64,000 nt of DNA, taken from the NCBI RefSeq assembly GCF_900178525.1, contig NZ_FXDJ01000009.1, positions 1,014,263-1,078,262 of the forward strand. The letters are read 5' to 3'. The stretch is from Massilibacteroides vaginae (lineage in GTDB: Bacteria; Bacteroidota; Bacteroidia; Bacteroidales; Tannerellaceae). Every line of letters starts with the position of its first letter. Position 1 is the first letter of the stretch. Position numbers and translations under genes: made by a program. This document shows positions 17,167 through 26,381 of the stretch, piece after piece. The notes under the pieces were generated by a model, which did not search any database, was not told the origin of the DNA, and saw only the letters and a program-made list of their open reading frames with translations.

Positions 17167-20100
17167 ATGAAAAAACGTCTATGGCTATTTCTATTATCTT
17201 TCGTTACAACAGTAGCATATCCTGTTTATTTTAAACATATTGGGGTGAAGGAAGGATTATCTCAACTCTCCGTTATGGGTATTTATCAGGACGAATTAGG
17301 CAGAATGTGGTTTGGCACGGAGGAAGGGTTATGTGTTTATGATGGCAACCAAGTTGTTTCTTACAAACCATCCGACCTTACAGAAAAACAGAACTATACC
17401 CATACGAATCTTTTAGGCAATATTAATTTCCCCATCACGGGAGATGGGAATGGAAATTTATTCCTTGTTTCAGACAATAAATTGTTGAGATTTGATCTGC
17501 GTACCGAACGGTTCGAATCCTTAATTTCATCTAATGTGGGCACTGTTTCTTTTTGCGAGAATCGCATTTGGATAGGGAGTAACGACTCTGTTATGGTTTG
17601 GGATGATCAAAAAAAAGGCCCGCAACATATTCTAACTATACAGAATACGCGAATCCAGCAAATTCTGGTTGATACTAAAAACAACATTTGGGTGGGTACG
17701 TTAACCGGCTTGTATCATTATTCTCCCACAGGAGAATTAAAATTAGTGATCCCCGAGGAGGATATCTACACCTTGTTTAAAGACAGTAAAAGGAATCTTT
17801 GGGTGGGCACCAGGGAAAAAGGAATGTATCTGATAAACGACGATCAGGAGATTCGGAAATTTACGCATCAGCCGGGAAACCTTAACAGTTTGTCGAGCAA
17901 CTTTATCAGGTGCTTTGTTGAAGATAATACCGGAAATATATTAATCGGAACATTTAACGGACTGAATAGCTATAATCCGGAAACCAAAAATTTTTCATTG
18001 CACACAAAAAACAATTTACCCGGAGGGTTGCTTAGATCGTCCATTTTTTCTATTCTTAAAGATAATCAGGGAACGATCTGGATAGGCACGTACTATGGCG
18101 GTGTTCATTATTACAATCCGGAAATGGATATATTCACCTACTATTCTGCAAACGCCAACAACAGCGACTGTCTGAGCGATCCTTTTGTTGGAAAAATGGT
18201 AGAAGATAATAATAACAATGTTTGGATTTGCACGGAAGGAGGCGGACTGAATTTCTTCGACAGGAAAACAAAAAAAATAACACATTACCTGAGTTCGAAC
18301 ACGAAAAACGCTATAGCTCACAACAACTTAAAAGGAATCTGTTTTAGTCCGTCGCGAGAAAAACTCTACATTGGCACACATACAGGTGGCTTATCGATCC
18401 TTGATGTTAATAAAATGACATTTAATAATATACCGGTTATTCAGGACGAAAAAGGAGCTTTTGCCAGCAATGTGATTAATCATGTGGAGTTACTTAACGA
18501 TCAATACCTGGTTTTACTCACTCGCACAAGCATTTTAAAAATGCATTTAGACTCCGGAAAATTCACTACGTTGTTTGAAGACAATAAAAACATTTACTAT
18601 CCTGCTTTCCATATAGATTCGAAGAATAATATCTGGCTAACGAATAATGACTATATCGTTCGGATAAACCTGTTGGATCAAACCGACATGACGCACTACA
18701 GCAGAGCGGATTACAAGTTGGGAAATTTTCCTGTCATTTCTATCTTTGAAGACAAAGAAGGGCGGGTTTACTTTGGAACACGCGGAGGCGGATTGTTTAT
18801 GCTCTACCCGCAGCAGAATTACTTTGTTCACTTTAACGCGGAACAAAACCTTTTGTTGAGCAACTATTGCTACGCTATAACGCAAGCGATAGGAGGAGCC
18901 ATTGTTGTTACCGGCGAAAAGGGTGTTAGTTTATTAAATCCGGATACCGGAACACTGCGTTCGGTTGAATTGGAAACGGCCTTGCCCCTCTCCGGATTCA
19001 ATTACGGATGTGGCATACTGACCTGCCGTAACGGTGAAATATTTTTTGGCGGTGTGAATGGGTTAGCGACATGTTTCGAACACGAATTGCACCTCCCTCC
19101 CAAAGAATACAAATTATATTTCTCGTCGCTATGGGTAAATAACGAAGAGGTTGTTCCCAATGCGGAAGATGGCATTATGGATAAGGTATTGCCTTTTCTG
19201 GATTCTGTCAGGTTGAAGTATTACCAGAACAACCTGAGGTTCGCTTTTACCTCCAACAACTATATAGAGACCATTACCGAAACCAAACGTGAATACATGC
19301 TTGAAGGTTTCGATACGAAATGGCAGACTTGCTATGAAAACAGCATCTCTTACACAAACCTTGATCCCGGCGAATATACTTTGTACGTCAGAGAGGTTCA
19401 CCCTGCGATTCATCAGGAAACCAATATCATCAAAATGGATATCGAAATTCAGTCTCCCATATACGCGACAACAGGGGCCTATATTTTTTATATCTGCCTG
19501 ATAGTAGGAAGTCTATACCTGTTTATCCGCACAAAACAAACAAAGCTACTTTTAAGCACCTCGTTAGAATATGAACGAAAAGAGAATATTCGCATAGAGG
19601 AGCTGAATAAAGAGAAGCTGCAGTTTTTCTCTAATATATCGCATGAGTTTCGTACACCATTGACCCTAATTATCTCACAAATAGAGGTGCTAATACAGAA
19701 TCAAAAATTAACACCTGCTGTTTATAACAAATTAGTGAAGATATATAAGCATTCTTTTCAGATGCGGGCGTTGATTAACGAGTTGCTCGATTTCCGGAAA
19801 TTGGACCAAGGTCATAACCGGCTGCAAGTTTCTGAAAACGACCTGATTGGCTTTGCACATGAAATCTATCTTTCCTTTACCGAAATAGCGGCAAAGGAAA
19901 AAATAAACTATACCTTCTCTTCTTCTTCAGAAACACTCAGGTGTTGGTTTGATCCTATCCAGATGCAGAAAGTCATATTTAATCTCATCTCGAATGCCAT
20001 TAAATTTACTAAGCCTAACGGTTCCATTGAAGTATCTATCGAAGAAGCAGAAACGGAAATACGGTTAAAAATAATCGACAATGGAATAGGTATCGAAAAG

Positions 20101-21183
20101 CATGAGCTCCAGAAAATATTCGACCGATTTTATCAGGGTTCAAATTCAATAAAGGAAAGGGTCATGATTGGCAGTGGACTCGGGCTAACCTTAGTCAAAA
20201 CAATAGTAGATCTTCATCATGGAAGTATTACCGTAGAAAGTAAACCGGGGTATGGTAGTATATTCTTCGTTAAGCTGCTGAAAGGAAAAGACCATTTCAA
20301 CGACGAGATCGTAAACGAACCAGCTCTCACCTTAGACCAAATGACCTCTCCTATCGAACAAGCCGGAAACTTCAACGAACAAATAGAAGAAGACACCTCA
20401 ACTACAGATGAAAGCACGGAGAAAAACACCATTCTGATCATTGAAGACAACCCGGAATTGCTTCAGCTCCTATCCTCCCTGTTCGCTCCATCATACAATG
20501 TTTTACTCGCAACGAATGGACTCGATGGACTGAATAAGGCCTATACGGAAATGCCGGATATTATCCTGAGCGATATAATTATGCCCAAAATGAATGGAAC
20601 GGAACTATGTTCGCGCATCAAAAACGACATTGAAGTATGCCATATACCCCTAATTCTTTTAACAGCCCTAAACTCACCCGAACAAAACATAGAAGGATTA
20701 AGTCGTGGCGCGGAAGCCTACATCTCCAAACCTTTTGACTCAAGAATACTATTAGCACGCTGTAATAGCATAATGAGAAATCGAACATTACTTCGAGAAA
20801 AGTTTTCCGAACAAAAAACCATAGACAGTTCAACATTAGCAATAAACCCCATTGACCAGGAATTCCTTCAGAAAATTCAGGATATCATCATAGAAAAAAT
20901 AACCGATGAAGAATTCGAGATTAACGAAATAGCCAAACAAATGGGACTCAGCAGAAGCTCGTTTTACGCTAAATTCAAAACACTAACAGGAATGACCCCA
21001 AACGACTTTGTATTAGACTACAAACTAAAACAAGCAGCACTATACTTAGAAGAAAACCCCAAAATGCAAATCGCCGAAATAGCATCCAGAATGGGCTTCG
21101 GCTCCGCCCGATACTTCAGCCGCTGCTTCAAAACAAAATACGGAATGAGTCCTGCGGATTATAGGGTTAAGAATAGCCGGTAA
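17167..21183 (+). CDS. Hybrid two-component system sensor/regulator (HTCS) of PUL1
   Basis: A one-protein signalling system of 1338 residues. The start at MKKRLWLFLLSFVTTVAYP gives a signal peptide; an upstream Met at 17095 would bury it. The periplasmic part has two-component propeller repeats (MWFGTEEGLCVYD, IWIGTYYGGVHYYN, VYFGTRGGGLFML and others) and then a Y_Y_Y domain. A transmembrane helix follows at about 769-787. Cytoplasmic parts are the His-kinase H-box FFSNISHEFRTPLTLI (H826), the ATPase N-box NLISNAIKFT (about 938) and GSGLGLTLVK, a receiver with phospho-acceptor D1136 in ILSDIIMP, and an AraC-type HTH ending MSPADYR. It is divergent from susC and would sense oligosaccharides and activate PUL1. 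Confidence 0.96.
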   Translation: MKKRLWLFLLSFVTTVAYPVYFKHIGVKEGLSQLSVMGIYQDELGRMWFGTEEGLCVYDGNQVVSYKPSDLTEKQNYTHTNLLGNINFPITGDGNGNLFLVSDNKLLRFDLRTERFESLISSNVGTVSFCENRIWIGSNDSVMVWDDQKKGPQHILTIQNTRIQQILVDTKNNIWVGTLTGLYHYSPTGELKLVIPEEDIYTLFKDSKRNLWVGTREKGMYLINDDQEIRKFTHQPGNLNSLSSNFIRCFVEDNTGNILIGTFNGLNSYNPETKNFSLHTKNNLPGGLLRSSIFSILKDNQGTIWIGTYYGGVHYYNPEMDIFTYYSANANNSDCLSDPFVGKMVEDNNNNVWICTEGGGLNFFDRKTKKITHYLSSNTKNAIAHNNLKGICFSPSREKLYIGTHTGGLSILDVNKMTFNNIPVIQDEKGAFASNVINHVELLNDQYLVLLTRTSILKMHLDSGKFTTLFEDNKNIYYPAFHIDSKNNIWLTNNDYIVRINLLDQTDMTHYSRADYKLGNFPVISIFEDKEGRVYFGTRGGGLFMLYPQQNYFVHFNAEQNLLLSNYCYAITQAIGGAIVVTGEKGVSLLNPDTGTLRSVELETALPLSGFNYGCGILTCRNGEIFFGGVNGLATCFEHELHLPPKEYKLYFSSLWVNNEEVVPNAEDGIMDKVLPFLDSVRLKYYQNNLRFAFTSNNYIETITETKREYMLEGFDTKWQTCYENSISYTNLDPGEYTLYVREVHPAIHQETNIIKMDIEIQSPIYATTGAYIFYICLIVGSLYLFIRTKQTKLLLSTSLEYERKENIRIEELNKEKLQFFSNISHEFRTPLTLIISQIEVLIQNQKLTPAVYNKLVKIYKHSFQMRALINELLDFRKLDQGHNRLQVSENDLIGFAHEIYLSFTEIAAKEKINYTFSSSSETLRCWFDPIQMQKVIFNLISNAIKFTKPNGSIEVSIEEAETEIRLKIIDNGIGIEKHELQKIFDRFYQGSNSIKERVMIGSGLGLTLVKTIVDLHHGSITVESKPGYGSIFFVKLLKGKDHFNDEIVNEPALTLDQMTSPIEQAGNFNEQIEEDTSTTDESTEKNTILIIEDNPELLQLLSSLFAPSYNVLLATNGLDGLNKAYTEMPDIILSDIIMPKMNGTELCSRIKNDIEVCHIPLILLTALNSPEQNIEGLSRGAEAYISKPFDSRILLARCNSIMRNRTLLREKFSEQKTIDSSTLAINPIDQEFLQKIQDIIIEKITDEEFEINEIAKQMGLSRSSFYAKFKTLTGMTPNDFVLDYKLKQAALYLEENPKMQIAEIASRMGFGSARYFSRCFKTKYGMSPADYRVKNSR

Positions 21184-21237
21184 TTGGGTGGTATGAAAAT
21201 GTTTTGAGGAACTATATAATGTTCTAATTTTTATTTC

Positions 21238-21245
21238 TAAGTTTG
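21238..21245 (+). promoter_or_regulatory. -7 element (TAAGTTTG) upstream of the PUL2 ECF sigma gene
   Basis: A TAnnTTTG match 22 bp before the GTG start at 21268, in the 84-bp gap after the HTCS gene. It suggests housekeeping-sigma transcription of the sigma/FecR pair. Confidence 0.45.
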
Positions 21246-21267
21246 ATCACACATTAAAAATGAAATT

Positions 21268-21837
21268 GTGAAAAACCTGCAAAGCAATAGAGATAAGGTT
21301 TTCGAACAAGTATACCTTCAGTATTATTCCCGTATGAAACGGTTTGCCTGTAGATATGTGCTCTTTGACGAAGACGCAGAAAATATTGTTCATGATATTT
21401 TTCTGGAATTACTCGAAAGAGCAGATATCCTTTCTACGCACATGAATCTGCTTGCATTTCTTTTTACTGCAGTGAAAAACAAATGTATAGACCATTTACG
21501 CAGTCAATCGGTTAAACAACGCACCTCAGAAGAACTAAAAGAAGAATACACGATTGCTTTACAAATGAGTTTAGACTCGTTAGAAGCATTTGATATGAAT
21601 CTATTCTCAGAAAATGACATTGAAACAATATTACAGAATGCGATAAACTCCCTACCTGAAAAATGTCGTGAGATATTTATACTGAGTAAAATTGAAGGCA
21701 ATAAACAAAAAGTAATTGCACAGAGACTAAACATTTCGGTCAACACCGTTGAAACACAAATGGGTGTCGCCTATAAAAAACTTCGCGAAGAATTAAAAAA
21801 TTATCTCCCTATTCTCTTTTTTATACTCTCACTCTAA
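21268..21837 (+). CDS. ECF sigma-70 factor (PUL2)
   Basis: Directs RNA polymerase to the PUL2 susC promoter when released by FecR. It has 189 residues with a GTG start; the nearest ATG (21260) is in another frame and stops after three codons. The sigma-2 region has EDAENIVHDIFLELLERA and FLFTAVKNKCIDHLRS. The sigma-4 HTH has LPEKCREIFILSKIEGNK and then ISVNTVETQMGVAYKKLRE. It ends in a hydrophobic tail (LPILFFILSL), as many Bacteroidetes ECF factors do. It is followed at 67 bp by FecR and then by an STN-type SusC, the usual ECF-controlled PUL order. Confidence 0.95.
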   Translation: MKNLQSNRDKVFEQVYLQYYSRMKRFACRYVLFDEDAENIVHDIFLELLERADILSTHMNLLAFLFTAVKNKCIDHLRSQSVKQRTSEELKEEYTIALQMSLDSLEAFDMNLFSENDIETILQNAINSLPEKCREIFILSKIEGNKQKVIAQRLNISVNTVETQMGVAYKKLREELKNYLPILFFILSL

Positions 21838-21904
21838 GAAATCTTATTTTCTTTTAGCGGATTCTAAAGTGTTGTTCGTTATCTTTAATATAACTCATTA
21901 AAAA

Positions 21905-22873
21905 ATGGACGAACAAATACATAAATATTTCCTTGGAGAATTGAGTAGTTTAGAAAAGACTCAGCTTTTTCAACAGTTGAAAGAAGAGCCTTCTTTACGA
22001 AAAAAATTCTCTGAACAACAAAACACATATGCCTTATTAGATATTTTATCTCACCAAGATGATTTTACCAAAGGACAAAAAAGTTATTCGGATTTTATCT
22101 TGAAGAAACAAAAAACAAAATTGAAAAATATACTATTCCCTGCTTTTAAATACGCTGCAGCCATTGCCTTATTGATTATTTCAACTTGGTGGTTAACATA
22201 TACAATCTATCAAGACAAGTATGACGCAGCAATTAATACACTCTACGTTCCTCCCGGACAAAGAGCCTGCTTGACGTTAGATGATGGAACTACTGTATGG
22301 TTAAACGCAAAATCAACTCTCACATACCCTTCTCGCTTCTCAAAAGAAAAACGAGAGGTATCTCTTGTGGGAGAAGCCTTTTTTGACGTGTCAAAAAATC
22401 CGGATGTACCATTCGCCGTTTCTGCAAAAAATGTTACTATAAAAGTATTTGGTACAGAATTTAATGTGCAAGCTTATCCGGAAGCCGAACATATACAAAC
22501 AAGTCTATTGACTGGTTCTGTAGAAATTATAAATAAAACAACCAACCAAACCTTAATGCTTCGGCCCAATCAAGAAGCCTTTGTGAAAAATGATGAGATA
22601 GCAGTTTCAGAGATTAGACAGTTTGCATATTTCCTATGGAAAGACGGTGTTTATAGTTTCGAACAAGAAACATTTGCAAGTATCATCAAAAAATTGGAGC
22701 TTTATTATGATACAAAAATCATAGTCAACAACCCTAAGATATACGACTTCGTTTACACCGGAAAATTCCGTCAACAAGACGGTATTGACGAAATATTACG
22801 AATAATTCAGAAAATACATAATTTTAAAATTGAGAGAGACCGAAAAAAAAACACAATAACATTAAGTAAATAA
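21905..22873 (+). CDS. FecR-family anti-sigma factor (PUL2)
   Basis: An inner-membrane regulator that holds the ECF sigma factor and receives the signal from the N-terminal domain of its SusC partner. It has 322 residues. A cytoplasmic sigma-binding part (about 1-75) precedes one membrane helix at about 83-102 (YAAAIALLIISTWWLTYTIY). The periplasmic FecR domain follows: DDGTTVWLNAKSTLTYPSRF, VSLVGEAFFDVSKNP and VFGTEFNVQAYPE. The C-terminal DUF4974-type domain reads FASIIKKLELYYD and FVYTGKFR. It lies between the sigma gene and susC. A probable antisense RNA maps to the following 134-bp gap. Confidence 0.95.
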   Translation: MDEQIHKYFLGELSSLEKTQLFQQLKEEPSLRKKFSEQQNTYALLDILSHQDDFTKGQKSYSDFILKKQKTKLKNILFPAFKYAAAIALLIISTWWLTYTIYQDKYDAAINTLYVPPGQRACLTLDDGTTVWLNAKSTLTYPSRFSKEKREVSLVGEAFFDVSKNPDVPFAVSAKNVTIKVFGTEFNVQAYPEAEHIQTSLLTGSVEIINKTTNQTLMLRPNQEAFVKNDEIAVSEIRQFAYFLWKDGVYSFEQETFASIIKKLELYYDTKIIVNNPKIYDFVYTGKFRQQDGIDEILRIIQKIHNFKIERDRKKNTITLSK

Positions 22874-22910
22874 AGAAACAGCCTATGAAACAAACCTGAT
22901 TAGTTAGCCT

Positions 22911-22995
22911 TAAACAAAAGACCGGCAAATGCGGGAACATCTGCCGGCCAGTGTTAAAGTAAACACAAAACTCAATTTTTTAATATTCACTTAAC
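22911..22995 (-). ncRNA. Candidate cis-antisense sRNA, PUL2 (DonS-like position)
   Basis: On the minus strand TATCTTTG (plus 23001-23008), a perfect TAnnTTTG, overlaps the susC ATG. About 50 bases downstream is CCGGCAGATG, loop TTCCCG, CATTTGCCGG, then TCTTTTGTTT, a Rho-independent terminator. The stem has 10 pairs on the minus strand with one G-U; on the plus strand that pair becomes an A-C mismatch. This indicates minus-strand RNA is the structured product. The predicted RNA is about 85 nt and is antisense to the susC leader. PUL-associated antisense RNAs such as DonS of Bacteroides fragilis occupy this place. The ends are estimates. Confidence 0.55.
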
Positions 22996-23007
22996 ATTAA
23001 CAAAGAT

Positions 23008-26000
23008 ATGAAAAGAAAAACTTTGTTGCGATTTTCTATGGAATGGAAAACCTTTAAAGATTATTTCAGGATTATGAAAATAACCATTTTACTCCTTTTT
23101 GTCTGTATGTCTCAGCTTATGGCACATACAGGTAGTGCCCAAAACACGGTAATACATGTGAAAGCAAACACACTGTCCGTAAAAGAACTCTTTAATGAAA
23201 TAGAGAAGCAAACGGACTACCTTCTTGTCTTTAGTAATAAAGAAATAGACACCAACAACACTGTTGCTGTTAAAAATAAATCAGCTCAGATCGGGTCAAT
23301 ACTAAACGAAGTCTTTAATGATACGGACATCGAGTTCTTATTCGAAAACAATTATATTGTCTTCAAGAAAAAAACGGATAATCCTGTAACTCTCAAACAA
23401 GCAACCCAACAGACGGGAAAGCATATTAAAGGAGTTATTACCGATGAAAGAGGCGAGCCTATAATCGGGGCCAATATCGTTGAGAAAGGAACAACAAACG
23501 GGACAGTTACTGATCTTGATGGGAATTTTTCATTAACGATTTCAGGTTCTATTCCTCTTATTGTTTCGTATATTGGTTATAAAGAGAAAGAGATCGCTAT
23601 TGATAATCAAACAATATTCAACATCAGATTGGCAGAAGATCTGCAGGCTCTTGACGAAGTTGTCGTGATTGGATATGGAACTGCAAGAAAAAGTGACCTG
23701 ACAGGATCATTAACACAGGTTACCAGCGAGTCTTTTGCCGAACAGAAGGTGACTCGCGTTGACCAGGCACTACAAGGTCGTGCATCAGGAGTACAAATTT
23801 CGAATACAGCAGGTGCTCCAGGTGGCGATGTAAGAATTCGAATAAGAGGAGCAAACTCAGTATTAGGAGACAATAGCCCTCTTTTTGTCATTGATGGATT
23901 TGTTGGTGGAGACTTTAACTTACTTAATCCAAATGATATTAAATCCATTGAGATTTTAAAAGATGCCTCTTCAACTGCTATTTATGGTTCTCGCGGAGCA
24001 AATGGAGTCATCCTCATTACCACTAAGAATGGTGCAAAAGATGGAAAAATAAAAGTCAACTACTCAGGAGATGTTTCATTCTCTTCAGCTCTTAAGCAAT
24101 ATGATATGCTTAGTGCCGGAGAATTTGCAGAAACGGTAAACCAGCATGATAAAGCAATGGGTATTGCAAAACAGACCTTCAGTGAAGAAGAAATACAGGG
24201 ATACTATAAGAATGGCGGTTTTGACTATCTGGATGCTGTTTTTCGTAATGCTGTTTCCACTCAACATCAAGTAGCTGTTTCAGGAGGTAGTGAAAAAAAC
24301 CAATTTCACGTTTCAGGCAACTATCTGGACGAACAAGGCATTGTGAAGAAAAGTGGATATAAAAGATATACATTACGCGCCAATCTGAATTCTCAGGTTA
24401 ATGAGAAATTTTCTTTCCGCTTCAATATGAATGTAGCTTCTTCTACAGGAACCAATAACCATTCGCGTACCGGAGCCGGTAATCCCATTGTACAAGCAAT
24501 GGCCTGGGCACCAACAACAAACCCTTATGACGCAGATGGTGGATTCACTTTATCTGATCCTGTAGGTTCTATTAAGACAAATCCTCTGTCTATGATCTAT
24601 GATTCAGAATATATCCGTGAAAGAACATTAGTTAACCTGATGGGAGGAGCAAGATATGAATTTTTAGAAGGATTGGCAATTGACTTTCAAGCGGCGGCCG
24701 ACTTAGGTTTTTATGATACAAAATCATGGAACGGAAAATTTGCATCTAACGGACAACCCAACGCATCAAAGAATAACAGTAAATCCCGTACAATACAGAC
24801 CACAACTCAATTATCATATAATAAAACGTTCAATTCTATTCATCGAATCAGTGCTGTAGCAGCCATTGAAACCCAAGAGTATAATTGGGAGTCACTCTCC
24901 GGTAATGCCTCAAATCTAAAATTTCCGGAATTAAAATATGATAATCTTGCGCAAGCAGGAACTGTTAGTGCCGGATCTGATTACTCTATGTGGTCTTTAT
25001 TATCTTATCTTGGTAGGGTTAACTATTCACTTATGGATAAGTATCTCCTATCTGTATCTGTGAGACGTGATGGTTCTTCAAAGTTTGCTAAAGGGAATCA
25101 ATTCAGTACTTTCCCTGCTGCTGCTTTAGCCTGGAATCTGGCAAACGAAGAATTTATCAGTAATCTGGAATTGTTCAGCCGTTTAAAACTGAGATTGAGC
25201 TGGGGCCTTACAGGTAGCCAAGCCATTTCGCCTTACGCGACACTCTCTGCATATAACACAGGGATATACTACGCCTTTGACACAAACGACAGAACTAACG
25301 GAATACAAATTGGTAATCCGGGGAACAGTAGTCTTAAATGGGAAACAACAGAACAGAAAGACTTAGGTTTTGAAATCGGTCTTTTTAATGGACGATTGAA
25401 TTTTGAATTTGATTACTTTACTAAAAAGACAAAAGATCTGTTGCTTAACCAATCAGTCGCCTACTACCAGGGAGGAGGAAATATCACCGCCAATGTTGGA
25501 GATATTGAGAACAAAGGTATCGAGCTAAGTCTTGGGGGAAGCATTATTTCCACAAAAGACTGGAGCTGGGATAGTAATGTCAATTTCTCTTCTGTAAGAA
25601 ATAAAGTAACAAGCTTAGGAGATGAAACTGAAATATACGAACGTATTGATATCGCGGGTCTGAATGGACAACCGGAGTTCGTGTATAAGGTGGGACAACC
25701 TCTTGGAACATTCTGGGGATTGAAATACCTGGGACCATGGCAAACTGATCAGGTGGAAGAAGCTGCTAAATACGGAGCAATACCAGGGGATGCACGTTAT
25801 GAAGACCTTGATGGTAATTATTCAATAGATGGATCTGATTATCAGATTATTGGTTCCGGTATGCCTAAGTATACTCTGGGATGGAATAATACAATAACGT
25901 ATAAAAAATTTACGGTAAATGCTTTCTTCCAAGGAGTATTTGGGGTTGACAAACTGAACTATACACGTTGTTTACATATGATGGCTTCAAGAGATGCAAG

Positions 26001-26358
26001 GCAAGCGACTTTGTCGGAAATAAAAGATAGATATATCCCCGGATCACAAGAAGATGCTTTCTTGCCGGCATGGAGCCCTACAAGTAAATGGGAACCTTCG
26101 TCTACTCTATTTATGGAAAATGCAAGCTATTTGAGGTTGAAAAACTTAAGTGTCGCGTATAATTTCAATGTGAAGAAAATCGGAGATTTTAAGCTGTCTC
26201 TGAATGCTACAAACTTATTCACAATAACGAATTATAAAGGTCTTGATCCTGAATCAAGTAATATTGGTGGCGGTGGCTCTGATATTACTCAAGGTATCGA
26301 CTATGGAGCATATCCTAACTCAAGAACCTATACTGTAGGATTAGATATCACTTTCTAA
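23008..26358 (+). CDS. susC-like: SusC-like TonB-dependent transporter with STN signalling domain (PUL2)
   Basis: An outer-membrane importer that also signals to FecR. It has 1116 residues. A long N-terminal leader ends with a signal segment (ILLLFVCMSQLMAHTGSAQ). An STN domain follows at about 48-125 (LSVKELFNEIEKQTDYLLVF). The carboxypeptidase-D-like domain at about 140-210 contains GEPIIGANIVEKGTTNGTVT. The plug contains LDEVVVIGYGTARKSDLTGS and LKDASSTAIYGSRGANGVI. It ends in TVGLDITF. The STN domain is the expected partner of the ECF/FecR pair upstream. The N-terminal ~110 residues after STN closely resemble those of the PUL3 transporter, so the two are likely paralogues. Confidence 0.96.
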   Translation: MKRKTLLRFSMEWKTFKDYFRIMKITILLLFVCMSQLMAHTGSAQNTVIHVKANTLSVKELFNEIEKQTDYLLVFSNKEIDTNNTVAVKNKSAQIGSILNEVFNDTDIEFLFENNYIVFKKKTDNPVTLKQATQQTGKHIKGVITDERGEPIIGANIVEKGTTNGTVTDLDGNFSLTISGSIPLIVSYIGYKEKEIAIDNQTIFNIRLAEDLQALDEVVVIGYGTARKSDLTGSLTQVTSESFAEQKVTRVDQALQGRASGVQISNTAGAPGGDVRIRIRGANSVLGDNSPLFVIDGFVGGDFNLLNPNDIKSIEILKDASSTAIYGSRGANGVILITTKNGAKDGKIKVNYSGDVSFSSALKQYDMLSAGEFAETVNQHDKAMGIAKQTFSEEEIQGYYKNGGFDYLDAVFRNAVSTQHQVAVSGGSEKNQFHVSGNYLDEQGIVKKSGYKRYTLRANLNSQVNEKFSFRFNMNVASSTGTNNHSRTGAGNPIVQAMAWAPTTNPYDADGGFTLSDPVGSIKTNPLSMIYDSEYIRERTLVNLMGGARYEFLEGLAIDFQAAADLGFYDTKSWNGKFASNGQPNASKNNSKSRTIQTTTQLSYNKTFNSIHRISAVAAIETQEYNWESLSGNASNLKFPELKYDNLAQAGTVSAGSDYSMWSLLSYLGRVNYSLMDKYLLSVSVRRDGSSKFAKGNQFSTFPAAALAWNLANEEFISNLELFSRLKLRLSWGLTGSQAISPYATLSAYNTGIYYAFDTNDRTNGIQIGNPGNSSLKWETTEQKDLGFEIGLFNGRLNFEFDYFTKKTKDLLLNQSVAYYQGGGNITANVGDIENKGIELSLGGSIISTKDWSWDSNVNFSSVRNKVTSLGDETEIYERIDIAGLNGQPEFVYKVGQPLGTFWGLKYLGPWQTDQVEEAAKYGAIPGDARYEDLDGNYSIDGSDYQIIGSGMPKYTLGWNNTITYKKFTVNAFFQGVFGVDKLNYTRCLHMMASRDARQATLSEIKDRYIPGSQEDAFLPAWSPTSKWEPSSTLFMENASYLRLKNLSVAYNFNVKKIGDFKLSLNATNLFTITNYKGLDPESSNIGGGGSDITQGIDYGAYPNSRTYTVGLDITF

Positions 26359-26381
26359 ATAACTTAATATACAGAAGAAAT

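Noticed and set aside
17510-17520. GGTTCGAATCC resembling a tRNA T-arm
   Set aside because: It lies within the HTCS coding sequence, and no cloverleaf or acceptor stem can be built around it.
19129-19413. Minus-strand frame of 94 codons
   Set aside because: It is antisense to the HTCS gene, with no plausible protein features. Similar antisense frames across all large genes were left out for the same reason.
23500-23700. Near-identical DNA between the PUL2 and PUL3 susC genes as a mobile repeat
   Set aside because: The similarity follows the conserved carboxypeptidase-D and plug-start protein segment, so paralogy and selection explain it.
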